From Sphingobacterium sp. UBA7855 (GTDB taxonomy: Bacteria > Bacteroidota > Bacteroidia > Sphingobacteriales > Sphingobacteriaceae), in the NCBI GenBank assembly GCA_002500745.1, contig DLST01000010.1, positions 124,001 to 188,000 of the forward strand: DNA of 64,000 nt, given 5' to 3'. Position 1 is the first letter of the stretch. Each line of letters opens with the position of its first letter. A program made the translations under genes and the position numbers. Positions 1 to 8,604 of the stretch are shown in pieces. The notes beneath the pieces are model-generated. The model made no database searches. It was not told the origin of the DNA and saw only the letters and a list, made by a program, of their open reading frames with translations.

Positions 1-107
1 TTGTGAGCAAATATAGTGGTATGGACCCCGAGGTTCCGAGCGGATTTGACAGTTCGTTTTACCCGCGCTCGAGAACATTCTCCTTGAGCGTCAATATGGA
101 TTTTTAA
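1..107 (+). CDS. SusC/RagA TonB-linked outer-membrane protein, C-terminal fragment
   Basis: Only the last 34 codons are inside the window; the reading frame starts at base 3. The fragment contains a YSGMDPEVPSG motif and ends in an aromatic residue (SVNMDF), as expected for the last strand of a TonB-dependent beta-barrel recognised by the outer-membrane assembly machinery. It lies 31 bases before a SusD gene on the same strand, so it is the porter partner of that SusD. From the downstream enzymes its substrate should be galactan oligosaccharides. The rest of the gene lies left of the window. Confidence 0.85.
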   Translation, partial: VSKYSGMDPEVPSGFDSSFYPRSRTFSLSVNMDF

Positions 108-138
108 TGGCTACCTCAAAAAAGAAACTTATATAACG

Positions 139-1704
139 ATGAAAAATATAAAAAGATTTTGTTTTGGAGTGTTTAGTATAATTTTGTTACTACACTCCTG
201 CACCAAGGACTTAAACCAATATCCAACTGTGGAAACGACATCGGAATCGGTCTATACTTCGGTAGAGGGGTACCGTTCGGTCCTTGCTAAACTTTATGCC
301 TCATTTGCTGTTGCAGGCAATGGACGTGGTGATGCTGATCCGGACATGGCGGGCAGCACAGCCTCTTGGGGCTACCTTCGGGTGTATTTTAATCTGCAGG
401 AAGTACCTACAGATGAGGTGATCTACACCTGGGCGGGAGGTGATAACATGACCGATATTCAGTATATGACCTGGGGAGCGTCCGATACATGGGTCAATGC
501 CATGTATTACCGGATTTATTATACGGTGGCTATCTGCAACGAATTTCTGCGAAATGCCACCACAGCAAAACTGGCAACATTTAATTCGACCGAACAGACG
601 CAGATTCTAACATTTGCGGCTGAAGCTCGTTTTCTGCGTGCCCTGGCCTATAGTCATGCGATGGACTTGTATGGAAATGTTCCGTTTGTGACTGAGAGCG
701 ATCCTGTAGCTGCATTTTTTCCGCCGCGGATGGCGAGGGGTGATCTTTTCAAATTTATTGAAAAGGAGCTTTTGGAGGTCGCAGCAATCTTGCCAGAAGC
801 GCGTAAGAATGAATACGGACGGGTGAGTCGTGCTGCCGCATGGTCTTTATTGGCAAAGAATTATCTGAATGCTCAGGTGTATACGGGTACAGCACGGAAC
901 GCAGACTGTCTGAACTATGCAAAAAAGGTAATTGATGCCGGATACATCTTAAATGCGAATTATAAGCAGGTGTTTAATGCCGATAACGATAAGCGAACCA
1001 ATGAAATTATCTTCCCGATAGAAGCCGATGTGGCACATACCACTACCTGGGGTTCGACAACTTATCTGGTTAATGGCCCTATTGTGGGGAGCATGAAATC
1101 GTCAGACTATGGGGTGCTTTCTGGCTGGAATAGTTTTCGTACACTTCGCGAATTTGTAGGCATTTTTGAAGCGGAAGATAAAAGAGGTGATTTTTGGAAA
1201 AATGGGCAGTCTTTGGACGTAGAAGATCCAGCTGCATCAAGCCAGGGTTACGGATTGGTAAAGTTTACAAATTTGAAGGATGATGGCACCTATACGACAG
1301 ATGAAGGTTTGGTCAGTACGGATTTTCCGATGATCCGCCTGGCCGATGTTTATCTGATGTATGCCGAAGCCGTACTTCGCGGTGGCGGCGGTAGTGTACA
1401 GGAAGCCCTTACTCTCGTCAACGCGATCAGACAAAGGGGATATGGAAGTTCCGCTGGCACTATCGAGCAGGCGCAGCTCACGCTTGATTTTATCCTTGCG
1501 GAGCGCGGACGTGAACTGTTTTGGGAATGTACGCGCCGCACAGATCTCATTCGATTTGGAAAGTTTACCGGAAGTGCTTACCTCTGGCAATGGAAAGGAG
1601 GGGATATGAATGGGCGTTCTGTGGATACAAAGTTCAATCTGTATCCGATTCCAACAACAGATATGAGCGCTAATCCGAATTTAATTCAAAATGCAGGTTA
1701 TTAG
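139..1704 (+). CDS. SusD/RagB family glycan-binding outer-membrane lipoprotein (galactan locus)
   Basis: A 521-residue SusD homologue, normal for the family. The N-terminus is a lipoprotein signal with the lipidated cysteine at residue 21 (LLLHSC), so the protein should sit on the outside of the outer membrane as the lid of the preceding SusC barrel. SusD hallmarks are the helical TPR region with FLRALAYSHAMDLYGNVPF (about 167-185), and the C-terminal RLADVYLMYAEA and RGRELFWECTRRTDLIRFG motifs. It follows the SusC tail after 31 bases and precedes a SusE-like gene, the usual order. Specificity for beta-1,4-galactan is inferred from the GH53 and GH2 genes downstream, not from the SusD sequence. 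Confidence 0.92.
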   Translation: MKNIKRFCFGVFSIILLLHSCTKDLNQYPTVETTSESVYTSVEGYRSVLAKLYASFAVAGNGRGDADPDMAGSTASWGYLRVYFNLQEVPTDEVIYTWAGGDNMTDIQYMTWGASDTWVNAMYYRIYYTVAICNEFLRNATTAKLATFNSTEQTQILTFAAEARFLRALAYSHAMDLYGNVPFVTESDPVAAFFPPRMARGDLFKFIEKELLEVAAILPEARKNEYGRVSRAAAWSLLAKNYLNAQVYTGTARNADCLNYAKKVIDAGYILNANYKQVFNADNDKRTNEIIFPIEADVAHTTTWGSTTYLVNGPIVGSMKSSDYGVLSGWNSFRTLREFVGIFEAEDKRGDFWKNGQSLDVEDPAASSQGYGLVKFTNLKDDGTYTTDEGLVSTDFPMIRLADVYLMYAEAVLRGGGGSVQEALTLVNAIRQRGYGSSAGTIEQAQLTLDFILAERGRELFWECTRRTDLIRFGKFTGSAYLWQWKGGDMNGRSVDTKFNLYPIPTTDMSANPNLIQNAGY

Positions 1705-1810
1705 GGTAGTAATGTATTGGTAAATCGATGGTATAGTTATGCGGCCCAGCAGTGGAGCTGAAGCGCATCAATGAATATTTCCATACGGGTTTTAAAGATA
1801 ATGATGACTT

Positions 1811-2863
1811 ATGAAACAATTGACACTTTATATTTTAGTATTGCTTTTCGCTGCTTGTAAAAAGGAGGGCGGGACACCAGCTGTCGGGGGAATAAAACCT
1901 GCAGTGTTGCACAGCAGTACATCGGAATTGGTTTTAAAATCTACCGATCGCAAAGCTGTGGCACTGCAGCTTGTTTGGGACGAGGCGATCTTGACCAGCG
2001 AAGAACCGATGGCGCAGTCGGCCTTAAAAAATAAGATAGAAATAACGGCAGACCCCTCTTTTTCGGTTATTGCCAAAAGTATCGAGCAGGTGGCAAGCTC
2101 GATCAGCTATACGCATGAACAACTGAATAATCTCGTCACGGGGATGGGATTTGTGCCTGATGAAAAAAAGGTGTTTTATATCCGAGTTGCTTCGCGACTG
2201 GGTGCCAATACAGCATGGCTGTACAGTAACGTGATTGCCTTGACTATCACGCCTTACCAACCAATGGATGAGGCAGCTTACCTTTATCTTTCGAACAAAG
2301 AAATGACCCAATTCCCGTGGAAACTTTGTTCGAGAAAAGAAGATGGTTTCTACGATGGTTTTGTACGTCTCGACCAATGGTACAACTTCTATTTAGCCAA
2401 TGCAGAAAGTGCCAGTGCATCTCTCATCTATGGTTCTTATCCATTGGATGGTAGCCAATATATTTTATATAGCGGGGCAGATCGCTGGAACTGCTGGACA
2501 AGCAAAGGCGGATATCTGTACCTGACCGCCGATGTTAATAAGTTGGCCTGGAAAGAAACGGCTGTGGAATCGATGACGGTGACGGGCGACTTTAACGGTT
2601 GGAACGCAACAGCCACGCCGATGACCTATGACCAAACGGCGAAAGTTTGGAAGGCAATAATCACGACAACAGCAGCTGAACAGTGGGGCATAAAAGTGTT
2701 GATCAATGGCAGTTGGACTTGGTTTTTTGGAGCCGCGGAAGGGGATGGCAACTGTGCACTATATACAGCAGATGGTAGTGGATTTGCTTATGACAAGGTG
2801 GGTACACATACCTTGATCCTCGATCTGAGCGATCCCAAACAGTTTAAGTATCATGTGGAGTAA
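1811..2863 (+). CDS. SusE-like surface glycan-binding lipoprotein
   Basis: 350 residues with a lipoprotein signal (LLFAAC, Cys16). Residues about 25-150 resemble the SusE N-terminal immunoglobulin-like domain, with the pattern AVALQLVWDEA followed by KIEITADPSF and FYIRVASRLG. The C-terminal 100 residues form a carbohydrate-binding-like beta-sandwich rich in Trp and Tyr, including VTGDFNGWN and WGIKVLINGSWTWFFG, typical of SusE/SusF C-terminal modules. In the Bacteroides galactan locus the gene at this position encodes a surface glycan-binding protein. It lies 106 bases after SusD and 36 bases before GH53. The binding role is inferred from family and position. Confidence 0.85.
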   Translation: MKQLTLYILVLLFAACKKEGGTPAVGGIKPAVLHSSTSELVLKSTDRKAVALQLVWDEAILTSEEPMAQSALKNKIEITADPSFSVIAKSIEQVASSISYTHEQLNNLVTGMGFVPDEKKVFYIRVASRLGANTAWLYSNVIALTITPYQPMDEAAYLYLSNKEMTQFPWKLCSRKEDGFYDGFVRLDQWYNFYLANAESASASLIYGSYPLDGSQYILYSGADRWNCWTSKGGYLYLTADVNKLAWKETAVESMTVTGDFNGWNATATPMTYDQTAKVWKAIITTTAAEQWGIKVLINGSWTWFFGAAEGDGNCALYTADGSGFAYDKVGTHTLILDLSDPKQFKYHVE

Positions 2864-2899
2864 ACATCAATAGGATGACTCCTTAAATAATTGAATCGA

Positions 2900-3931
2900 A
2901 TGAAAAAATTAACAATAGGAAAGGTATTTGCCGCAGCGATAGGCTTTTGTTTGGTACTGTCTAGCTGCAGCAAAAAAGAGAGCTTCGAGCCCACTGCAAC
3001 CGCATCACATTTGGCAAAAGGGGCTGATATCAGCTGGATTACGGAAATGGAGGCTTCGGGTGTACAATTTTTTAATGCTGGAGGAAATGCAGTAGATGGA
3101 CTAAAATTATTGCGTGGATTGGGGATGGATGCTGTACGACTACGCGTTTGGGTAGATCCCGAACGTGGTTGGTGCAATAAGAACGACGTGTTGGTTAAAG
3201 CACGTCGCGCAAATCATTTGGGAATGCGGATCATGGTGGATTTTCATTATAGTGATACCTGGGCAGATCCTGGACAGCAGACAAAGCCTGCGGCATGGAA
3301 GAGTTTGGCATTTGATGACTTAAAGAAAGCTGTAAGCAACCATACAAAAGAGGTGTTACAATTACTGAAAGACAACGACATTACACCGGAATGGGTGCAG
3401 GTAGGCAATGAAACCGGGAATGGTATGTTGTGGAATGAGGGTAAAGCCTCGGAGAGCATGGCTAACTATGCTGTATTGAATAATGCAGGCTATGATGCGG
3501 TAAAAATGATTTTTCCGACAGCAAAAGTGATCATCCATCTTCACAATGGATTTGATAATAATTTGTTCCGTTGGATGTTCGATGGTCTGAAGGAAAACGG
3601 TGGGAAGTGGGATGTGATCGGTATGTCACTTTATCCGACTCCCGACAATTGGAAGGAACGGAATACAGCCTGCGTCAGTAACATCAAAGATATGATTGAG
3701 CGATACCATTCAGAGGTCATGATCTGCGAAGTGGGCATGAGCTGGGATGCCGCCGATACCGCAGAAATCTGGCTCAAAGATCTTTTCAGCTCGGTCAATA
3801 CCGTGCCAGATCATAAGGTGTTGGGAATATTTTATTGGGAACCTTTGGCTTATGGCGGTTGGAATGGTTATACGTTAGGCGCATTTGATAACAATGGACG
3901 TCCCACAAAAGCCTTGAATGCTTTTAAATAG
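2900..3931 (+). CDS. GH53 arabinogalactan endo-beta-1,4-galactanase, lipoprotein
   Basis: A 343-residue endo-beta-1,4-galactanase of family GH53, which cuts the backbone of type I (arabino)galactan such as pectic side chains. The start is the ATG at 2900; an in-frame TTG nine bases earlier looks less likely. A lipoprotein signal ends at Cys23 (LVLSSC), so the enzyme is probably surface-anchored. Family marks are KGADISW, DAVRLRVWVDP and MVDFHYSDTWADP. The catalytic acid/base is Glu171 in QVGNETGNG and the nucleophile Glu277 in MICEVGMSW; both are present. It sits between the SusE-like gene and the GH2 beta-galactosidase that would finish degradation of its products. Confidence 0.95.
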   Translation: MKKLTIGKVFAAAIGFCLVLSSCSKKESFEPTATASHLAKGADISWITEMEASGVQFFNAGGNAVDGLKLLRGLGMDAVRLRVWVDPERGWCNKNDVLVKARRANHLGMRIMVDFHYSDTWADPGQQTKPAAWKSLAFDDLKKAVSNHTKEVLQLLKDNDITPEWVQVGNETGNGMLWNEGKASESMANYAVLNNAGYDAVKMIFPTAKVIIHLHNGFDNNLFRWMFDGLKENGGKWDVIGMSLYPTPDNWKERNTACVSNIKDMIERYHSEVMICEVGMSWDAADTAEIWLKDLFSSVNTVPDHKVLGIFYWEPLAYGGWNGYTLGAFDNNGRPTKALNAFK

Positions 3932-3995
3932 ACTATATTTATAGCGCTGAATGATGATAATGGAATTAAACTTTAGACCCTAAACCCATAATTTG

Positions 3996-6461
3996 ATGAT
4001 GAGACTATTGCATATCGCTTTCGTATTATTCTTTTTGTTTTTATTCGTGCCGAAAGAAATGCATGGACAATCGGTACGTCAGTCTTTCTTGTTGGAGAAA
4101 AACTGGCGCTTTTTTCAGGGTGAAGTTGCCCATGGCGAACAGACGACATTGGACGACAAGAATTGGAAAAATGTGACGGTACCGCACGATTGGGCCATTG
4201 CGGGACCTTTTGACCGTGCACACGATTTGCAGGATGTTGCAGTGACACAAAATGGAGAGAAAAAAGCAACTGTAAAGACGGGCCGAACCGGAGGCCTACC
4301 GTATGTTGGTATAGGCTGGTATCGCACCAAGTTTGATGTACCTCAGTTTGACCCCAGTAGTAAACGCGTGGTGCTTAAATTTGATGGTGCAATGAGTGAA
4401 GCCCGGGTCTATGTCAATGGAAAGGAAGCTTGCTTCTGGCCGTATGGTTATAATGCATTTCATTTTGATGTGACCGAATTGCTGCATAGGGATGGCAGAA
4501 ACAATACCGTTGCCGTCCGATTGGAAAATAAAGCACAATCTTCACGTTGGTATCCAGGTGCAGGACTCTATCGGAATGTGCATGTGATTGTTACCGAGAA
4601 AATTCATATGCCTGTTTGGGGAGCCCATATCACCACGCCGTTTGTCTCAGACAGTCTGGCTTCAGTAAAGTTGGAAACCACTTTGGAGCATGCAGATGGT
4701 AAATTGGTGCGCATGGTAACTGCAATATTGAATGCAGAAGGCCGTGTCGTGGCGCAGAAAGAAAATGAGCAAAAATTAAACTACGGTAAGGCTTTTGTAC
4801 AAAATTTTGAAGTACAAAAGCCTGCATTATGGAGCCCCGAACAACCTAATTTATACCGAGCTTCTACGCAAGTTTATGTTGATGGTAAGCTCATGGATAG
4901 TTTCGAGACCCGTTTCGGAATTCGGGAGGTACGTCTTATTGCCGACCGGGGATTTATGTTAAATGGAAAGATTCGAAAATTTCAAGGTGTATGTAATCAT
5001 CACGATCTCGGCCCATTGGGCGCGGCAATCAATGTGTCGGCTTTACGCTATCAATTACAATTGCTCAAAGATATGGGCTGTGATGCTGTGCGCACCGCTC
5101 ATAACATGCCCGCTCCGGAACTGGTTTCGCTATGCGATGAATTGGGATTGATGATGATGATCGAACCTTTTGACGAATGGGACATTGCCAAATGTAAAAA
5201 TGGATACCATCGTTTTTTTGCGGATTGGGCAGAGCGGGATATGGTCAATATGATTCATCATTTTAGAAACAACCCATCTGTGGTCATGTGGAGTATCGGG
5301 AATGAGGTGCCGACACAATGCAGTGCCGACGGATATAAAGTGGCTTCGTTTTTACAGGCTATCTGCCATCGGGAAGACCCCTCTCGACCGGTCACCTGTG
5401 GTATGGACCAGGTTAGTTGTGTGCTGGAAAATGGTTTTGCCAGCTTATTGGATGTTCCGGGGTTGAACTATCGTACGCACCGTTATAAAGAGGCTTATTC
5501 GAAATTGCCACAAAATATAGTATTGGGTTCGGAAACGGCATCCACTGTAAGTTCCAGGGGCATATATAAATTTCCTGTAGTAAAAAAGGGGGACATGCTG
5601 TATCCTGATCATCAGTCTTCGTCTTACGATATGGAATATTGTTCATGGTCCAACCTACCGGATGAGGATTTTGCCTTGGCAGAAGACCATCATTGGACGA
5701 TGGGGCAATTCGTATGGACTGGATTTGATTACCTCGGTGAGCCGTCTCCATACGATACAGATGCATGGCCCAACCACAGTTCCATGTTTGGCATTATTGA
5801 TCTAGCAAGTATTCCCAAAGATCGTTATTACCTCTACAGAAGTTTGTGGAATAAAAATGAACATACCTTGCACATTCTTCCACATTGGACATGGCCAGAC
5901 CGTTTGGGACAGCAGACACCTATTTTCGTTTATACGGATTATCCAAGTGCAGAACTCTTTATCAACGGCAAGAGTCAAGGGAGACGAAGTAAAAATAAGC
6001 GTTCTTTACAGGAGCGTTATCGCCTGATGTGGATGGAGACACGATATGAACCCGGAGAAATCAAGGTCGTTGCTTACGATAAATCTGGAAAGCCAGTCGC
6101 TGAGGAGACTGTACGAACAGCGGGTAGCCCGTTCCGGATCACAATGGAAACAGTGCATGATTCCATTGCTGCTGATGGCCGCTCATTGGCTTATATCCGG
6201 GTCAAAGCAGTAGATAAACAGGGCAATCTCTGCCCGCATGCCAATGGGTTAGTTCGATTTGAAGTCGGGGGAGCGGGTGCGTTTAAAGCCTTGGCTAATG
6301 GAGATCCAACGAACTTGGAGTCGTTTGAAAAACCACAGATGCACCTGTTTAATGGGCAGCTTACGTTGATTGTTCAGGCGGGAGAAGAATCGGGAAAAAT
6401 TCAGATCAAGGCAAAGAGTACAGGACTGAAAGAGGGTTTGTTCACTGTTCAGACATATTGA
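3996..6461 (+). CDS. GH2 beta-galactosidase, secreted
   Basis: 821 residues from the ATG at 3996 (ATG at 3999 is equally possible; an upstream TTG is not needed). The signal peptide ends near residue 25 (EMHGQS) without a lipobox Cys, suggesting a periplasmic enzyme. The N-terminal sugar-binding and immunoglobulin-like domains (about 30-315) are followed by the GH2 barrel. The acid/base is Glu437 in WSIGNEVPT and the nucleophile Glu513 in GSETAS. C-terminal beta-domains, including a DUF4982-like stretch around PTPIFVYTDYPSAELFINGK, complete it. As the last gene of the galactan operon it should remove galactose from imported galacto-oligosaccharides. Beta-galactosidase rather than another GH2 activity is inferred from the GH53 neighbour. 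Confidence 0.9.
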   Translation: MMRLLHIAFVLFFLFLFVPKEMHGQSVRQSFLLEKNWRFFQGEVAHGEQTTLDDKNWKNVTVPHDWAIAGPFDRAHDLQDVAVTQNGEKKATVKTGRTGGLPYVGIGWYRTKFDVPQFDPSSKRVVLKFDGAMSEARVYVNGKEACFWPYGYNAFHFDVTELLHRDGRNNTVAVRLENKAQSSRWYPGAGLYRNVHVIVTEKIHMPVWGAHITTPFVSDSLASVKLETTLEHADGKLVRMVTAILNAEGRVVAQKENEQKLNYGKAFVQNFEVQKPALWSPEQPNLYRASTQVYVDGKLMDSFETRFGIREVRLIADRGFMLNGKIRKFQGVCNHHDLGPLGAAINVSALRYQLQLLKDMGCDAVRTAHNMPAPELVSLCDELGLMMMIEPFDEWDIAKCKNGYHRFFADWAERDMVNMIHHFRNNPSVVMWSIGNEVPTQCSADGYKVASFLQAICHREDPSRPVTCGMDQVSCVLENGFASLLDVPGLNYRTHRYKEAYSKLPQNIVLGSETASTVSSRGIYKFPVVKKGDMLYPDHQSSSYDMEYCSWSNLPDEDFALAEDHHWTMGQFVWTGFDYLGEPSPYDTDAWPNHSSMFGIIDLASIPKDRYYLYRSLWNKNEHTLHILPHWTWPDRLGQQTPIFVYTDYPSAELFINGKSQGRRSKNKRSLQERYRLMWMETRYEPGEIKVVAYDKSGKPVAEETVRTAGSPFRITMETVHDSIAADGRSLAYIRVKAVDKQGNLCPHANGLVRFEVGGAGAFKALANGDPTNLESFEKPQMHLFNGQLTLIVQAGEESGKIQIKAKSTGLKEGLFTVQTY

Positions 6462-6676
6462 TCTTTTCGTTAGAGGCCTTTCAGAGTGCTTTTTTGAAAG
6501 AATTACACTATTTGTACTTATTCAAAGATGCTAGAGTTGATCGATTTCTTTGATCAGCTTTAGCATATTGATCAATAAGGATTTTACACAGTTGGTGGAT
6601 TTTATAAATTTGATCATCCAGTGATCGTAAGAAAGGACATGCTTTGGAAATAACCGATAGAAAACGGTTATTGGTT

Positions 6677-7267
6677 TTAGGAGTATATAAATCTGATGGC
6701 ACACAGCAGCATGAGCAGCGGTTGTTTTGGCATACCCATAATGCCTTTCAGGGCTTCCATGGCGCGATTATTCAATTTATACAAACTCTTAACAGATATG
6801 TTGGTTAGTACACTGATTTCTTCGTAGCTCAGTTCCTCGAAATACCGAAGAAAAATTACCTCTTTTTGTTTAGGTGTTAGTTGTTCTAATGCCTGAATAA
6901 GCTTGAATGCTGTCTGTCGTTGTTCTTCCGTTGCAATATAAGCGGATTCGACATCGTAGGTAAGTTGGAAATCATCTTTTTCACCAAATGATGAAAGTTT
7001 GCCATCTCTCAATTGCGTGTTCAGTAGGCTGTTTTTCAAAGCGATAAGCAAGTAATGTTTCGGATTGGAAATGCTTTGTAGCCTACTCCGATTTTCCCAA
7101 AACTTAATAAATATATCCTGAATGGCGTCTCTAACATAATCCTCATCGTTTACACGACGCATACCATACTCATATAAGCTCGGTAATAAAGCACGATAGA
7201 TCTGCTCGAACGCGTGTTTGTCGCCGACAATAAAATCATTCCAGTACCGATCTATGGTGTTGTTCAT
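6677..7267 (-). CDS. ECF-type RNA polymerase sigma-70 factor
   Basis: 196 residues starting at the ATG at 7267; a TTG five codons upstream is the only alternative. Region 2 lies at about 18-85 (DAIQDIFIKFWENRSRL) and region 4 at about 130-175, with a helix-turn-helix around ELSYEEISVLTNISVKSLY. It belongs to the FecI-like ECF group that Bacteroidota use to drive SusC/SusD operons, normally held by a FecR anti-sigma and released by a signal from an STN-containing SusC. Here FecR is the next gene but points the other way, 269 bases off, so the two are divergently transcribed. A TAnnTTTG promoter element lies just upstream of this gene. The C-terminus is hydrophobic. Confidence 0.92.
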   Translation of the reverse strand: MNNTIDRYWNDFIVGDKHAFEQIYRALLPSLYEYGMRRVNDEDYVRDAIQDIFIKFWENRSRLQSISNPKHYLLIALKNSLLNTQLRDGKLSSFGEKDDFQLTYDVESAYIATEEQRQTAFKLIQALEQLTPKQKEVIFLRYFEELSYEEISVLTNISVKSLYKLNNRAMEALKGIMGMPKQPLLMLLCAIRFIYS

Positions 7268-7309
7268 CTTCGAATTAGGCAATTAAATGAAATAAATCAT
7301 TCGTTACTC

Positions 7310-7342
7310 CAAAAATAGTAAAGATTTAATAACAATACTAAA
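7310..7342 (-). promoter_or_regulatory. Candidate Bacteroidota housekeeping promoter of the ECF sigma gene
   Basis: On the minus strand, TATTTTTG (7310-7317) fits the -7 consensus TAnnTTTG exactly. A weak -33 element TTTA (7339-7342; consensus TTTG) lies 21 bases upstream. The sigma start codon is 42 bases downstream. This suggests that the sigma gene is expressed by the primary sigma factor. It is sequence matching only, with one element weak. Confidence 0.4.
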
Positions 7343-7536
7343 TCCCTTATTTAAAATCACTACAATGTCGTAGATTCTCTTTTTACCTAAATATGCAGCA
7401 TTGCGCACTAATTGAGCAACTAAATTATGAATTTGGTAAGTGAAAGAGATGACTTTTAAATTTTTTTTAAAAAAAAATAGATTCCATGGGGTAAAATCTA
7501 AATGTTATTTGTCTTGAATTTAACAAAAGCGTAATA

Positions 7537-8571
7537 ATGGAGAAATATACGAGTTACGGTACACAAGATTTTTTGGATGACCTGGATTTTGTCCGATTTG
7601 TCAAACAGCCGGAACGTGATGATGTTTTCAATTGGAAGGCATGGCGTGCTGGAAACCCCAAAAATGCGGCTTCCTACGATGACGCGCTTGCTTATCTGCA
7701 TGCCTTGTATGGCATTACCCGGATTAGGCCGGATCAGGAATTTGCGGATGAACTTTTTGAGGATATTGAACGAGGTATAGCTGGAAATAGAAAGAAGAGA
7801 AGGGGTCAGATTGTTCGTTTGTGGGCAGCAGCCACTGGAGCAGCAGCGGTAGCAATTTTTATAACTTTATCGTGGTATTACCGCTCGATGATCGTTATCG
7901 CAACCAGAAGCGGTGAATTTCAGACTGTGCTATTGCCCGATAGCAGTACAGTACAGCTCAATGCCAATTCTTCCATTGCATACCGCCGCGCCTGGAACTG
8001 GTTGTCCAAGCGTGAAGTATTTACTACCGGAGAGGTACTACTCGAAGTCAAGCATCTTAACAAGGATACGTCAGCTATTCGGGAAGACGAACGGTTTACG
8101 GCCTATACCGGCGATGTTGCTGTGGAGGTACTCGGAACAAAGTTTAACCTAAAAAATAGGGATAACAAAATAACTGTAACACTATTGGAAGGACGTATTG
8201 CACTGCGTAATAGCAAACATCTTGGTGAAACCAAGATTCTTGCACCCGGCGATATCGTTGAGGCAGGTATCGAAGGCTTTCGTCATTTGAGCACAGGCAA
8301 AAAAGCAGCCCAGCAGGCGGTGGGATGGACCCAGAAAACGCTGATAGGCGAAAACTTAACAGTCGCTGATTTAACGAATGAATTGCGCTATGTGTATGGA
8401 AAAGAAATTATTATAAACGATCCCGCACTTTTGAATCGAAAAATCGACGGTCGTATATCGCTAGGTTCGCAGGAAAGTATCATTTATTCGATCGCGAATA
8501 TTTTACAGGCGAATATCCGAATGGAAAAAGATACCATCTACCTCGATCCAAAAGAAGAAAAACAAAAATAA
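7537..8571 (+). CDS. FecR-family anti-sigma factor
   Basis: 344 residues. A cytoplasmic N-terminal segment (about 1-90) would bind the sigma factor; one membrane helix follows at about 93-115 (LWAAATGAAAVAIFITL); then come the periplasmic FecR domain (about 118-225, with VLLPDSSTVQLNANS and VLGTKFNL) and a C-terminal DUF4974/STN-like domain (about 270-340, with LTVADLTNELRYVYG). It is the expected partner of the divergent sigma gene and of the SusC gene 33 bases downstream, whose STN domain should contact its C-terminus when substrate binds. The N-terminus is more acidic and less typical than the second FecR in the window. Confidence 0.9.
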   Translation: MEKYTSYGTQDFLDDLDFVRFVKQPERDDVFNWKAWRAGNPKNAASYDDALAYLHALYGITRIRPDQEFADELFEDIERGIAGNRKKRRGQIVRLWAAATGAAAVAIFITLSWYYRSMIVIATRSGEFQTVLLPDSSTVQLNANSSIAYRRAWNWLSKREVFTTGEVLLEVKHLNKDTSAIREDERFTAYTGDVAVEVLGTKFNLKNRDNKITVTLLEGRIALRNSKHLGETKILAPGDIVEAGIEGFRHLSTGKKAAQQAVGWTQKTLIGENLTVADLTNELRYVYGKEIIINDPALLNRKIDGRISLGSQESIIYSIANILQANIRMEKDTIYLDPKEEKQK

Positions 8572-8589
8572 GCTAATACAATAGTAACA

Positions 8590-8600
8590 TCTAACCTAAC
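8590..8600 (+). promoter_or_regulatory. Leader motif TCTAACCTAAC before SusC
   Basis: This 11-base sequence ends four bases before the SusC start codon. The identical sequence occurs at 42741-42751, in the leader of the other FecR-controlled SusC gene, and I did not find it ahead of the two other complete SusC genes. Its role is unknown; it could act in translation or mRNA processing, or simply be shared ancestry. Confidence 0.35.
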
Positions 8601-8604
8601 AAAT

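Noticed and set aside
6481..6506. CTTTCA / TGAAAG dyad after the GH2 gene as a terminator
   Set aside because: Only six pairs with a 12-base loop; too weak to call.
6508..6702. 64-residue minus-strand frame after the first sigma gene
   Set aside because: It overlaps the sigma 3' end, has no recognisable family, and looks like chance reading in an intergenic gap. Weak possibility only.
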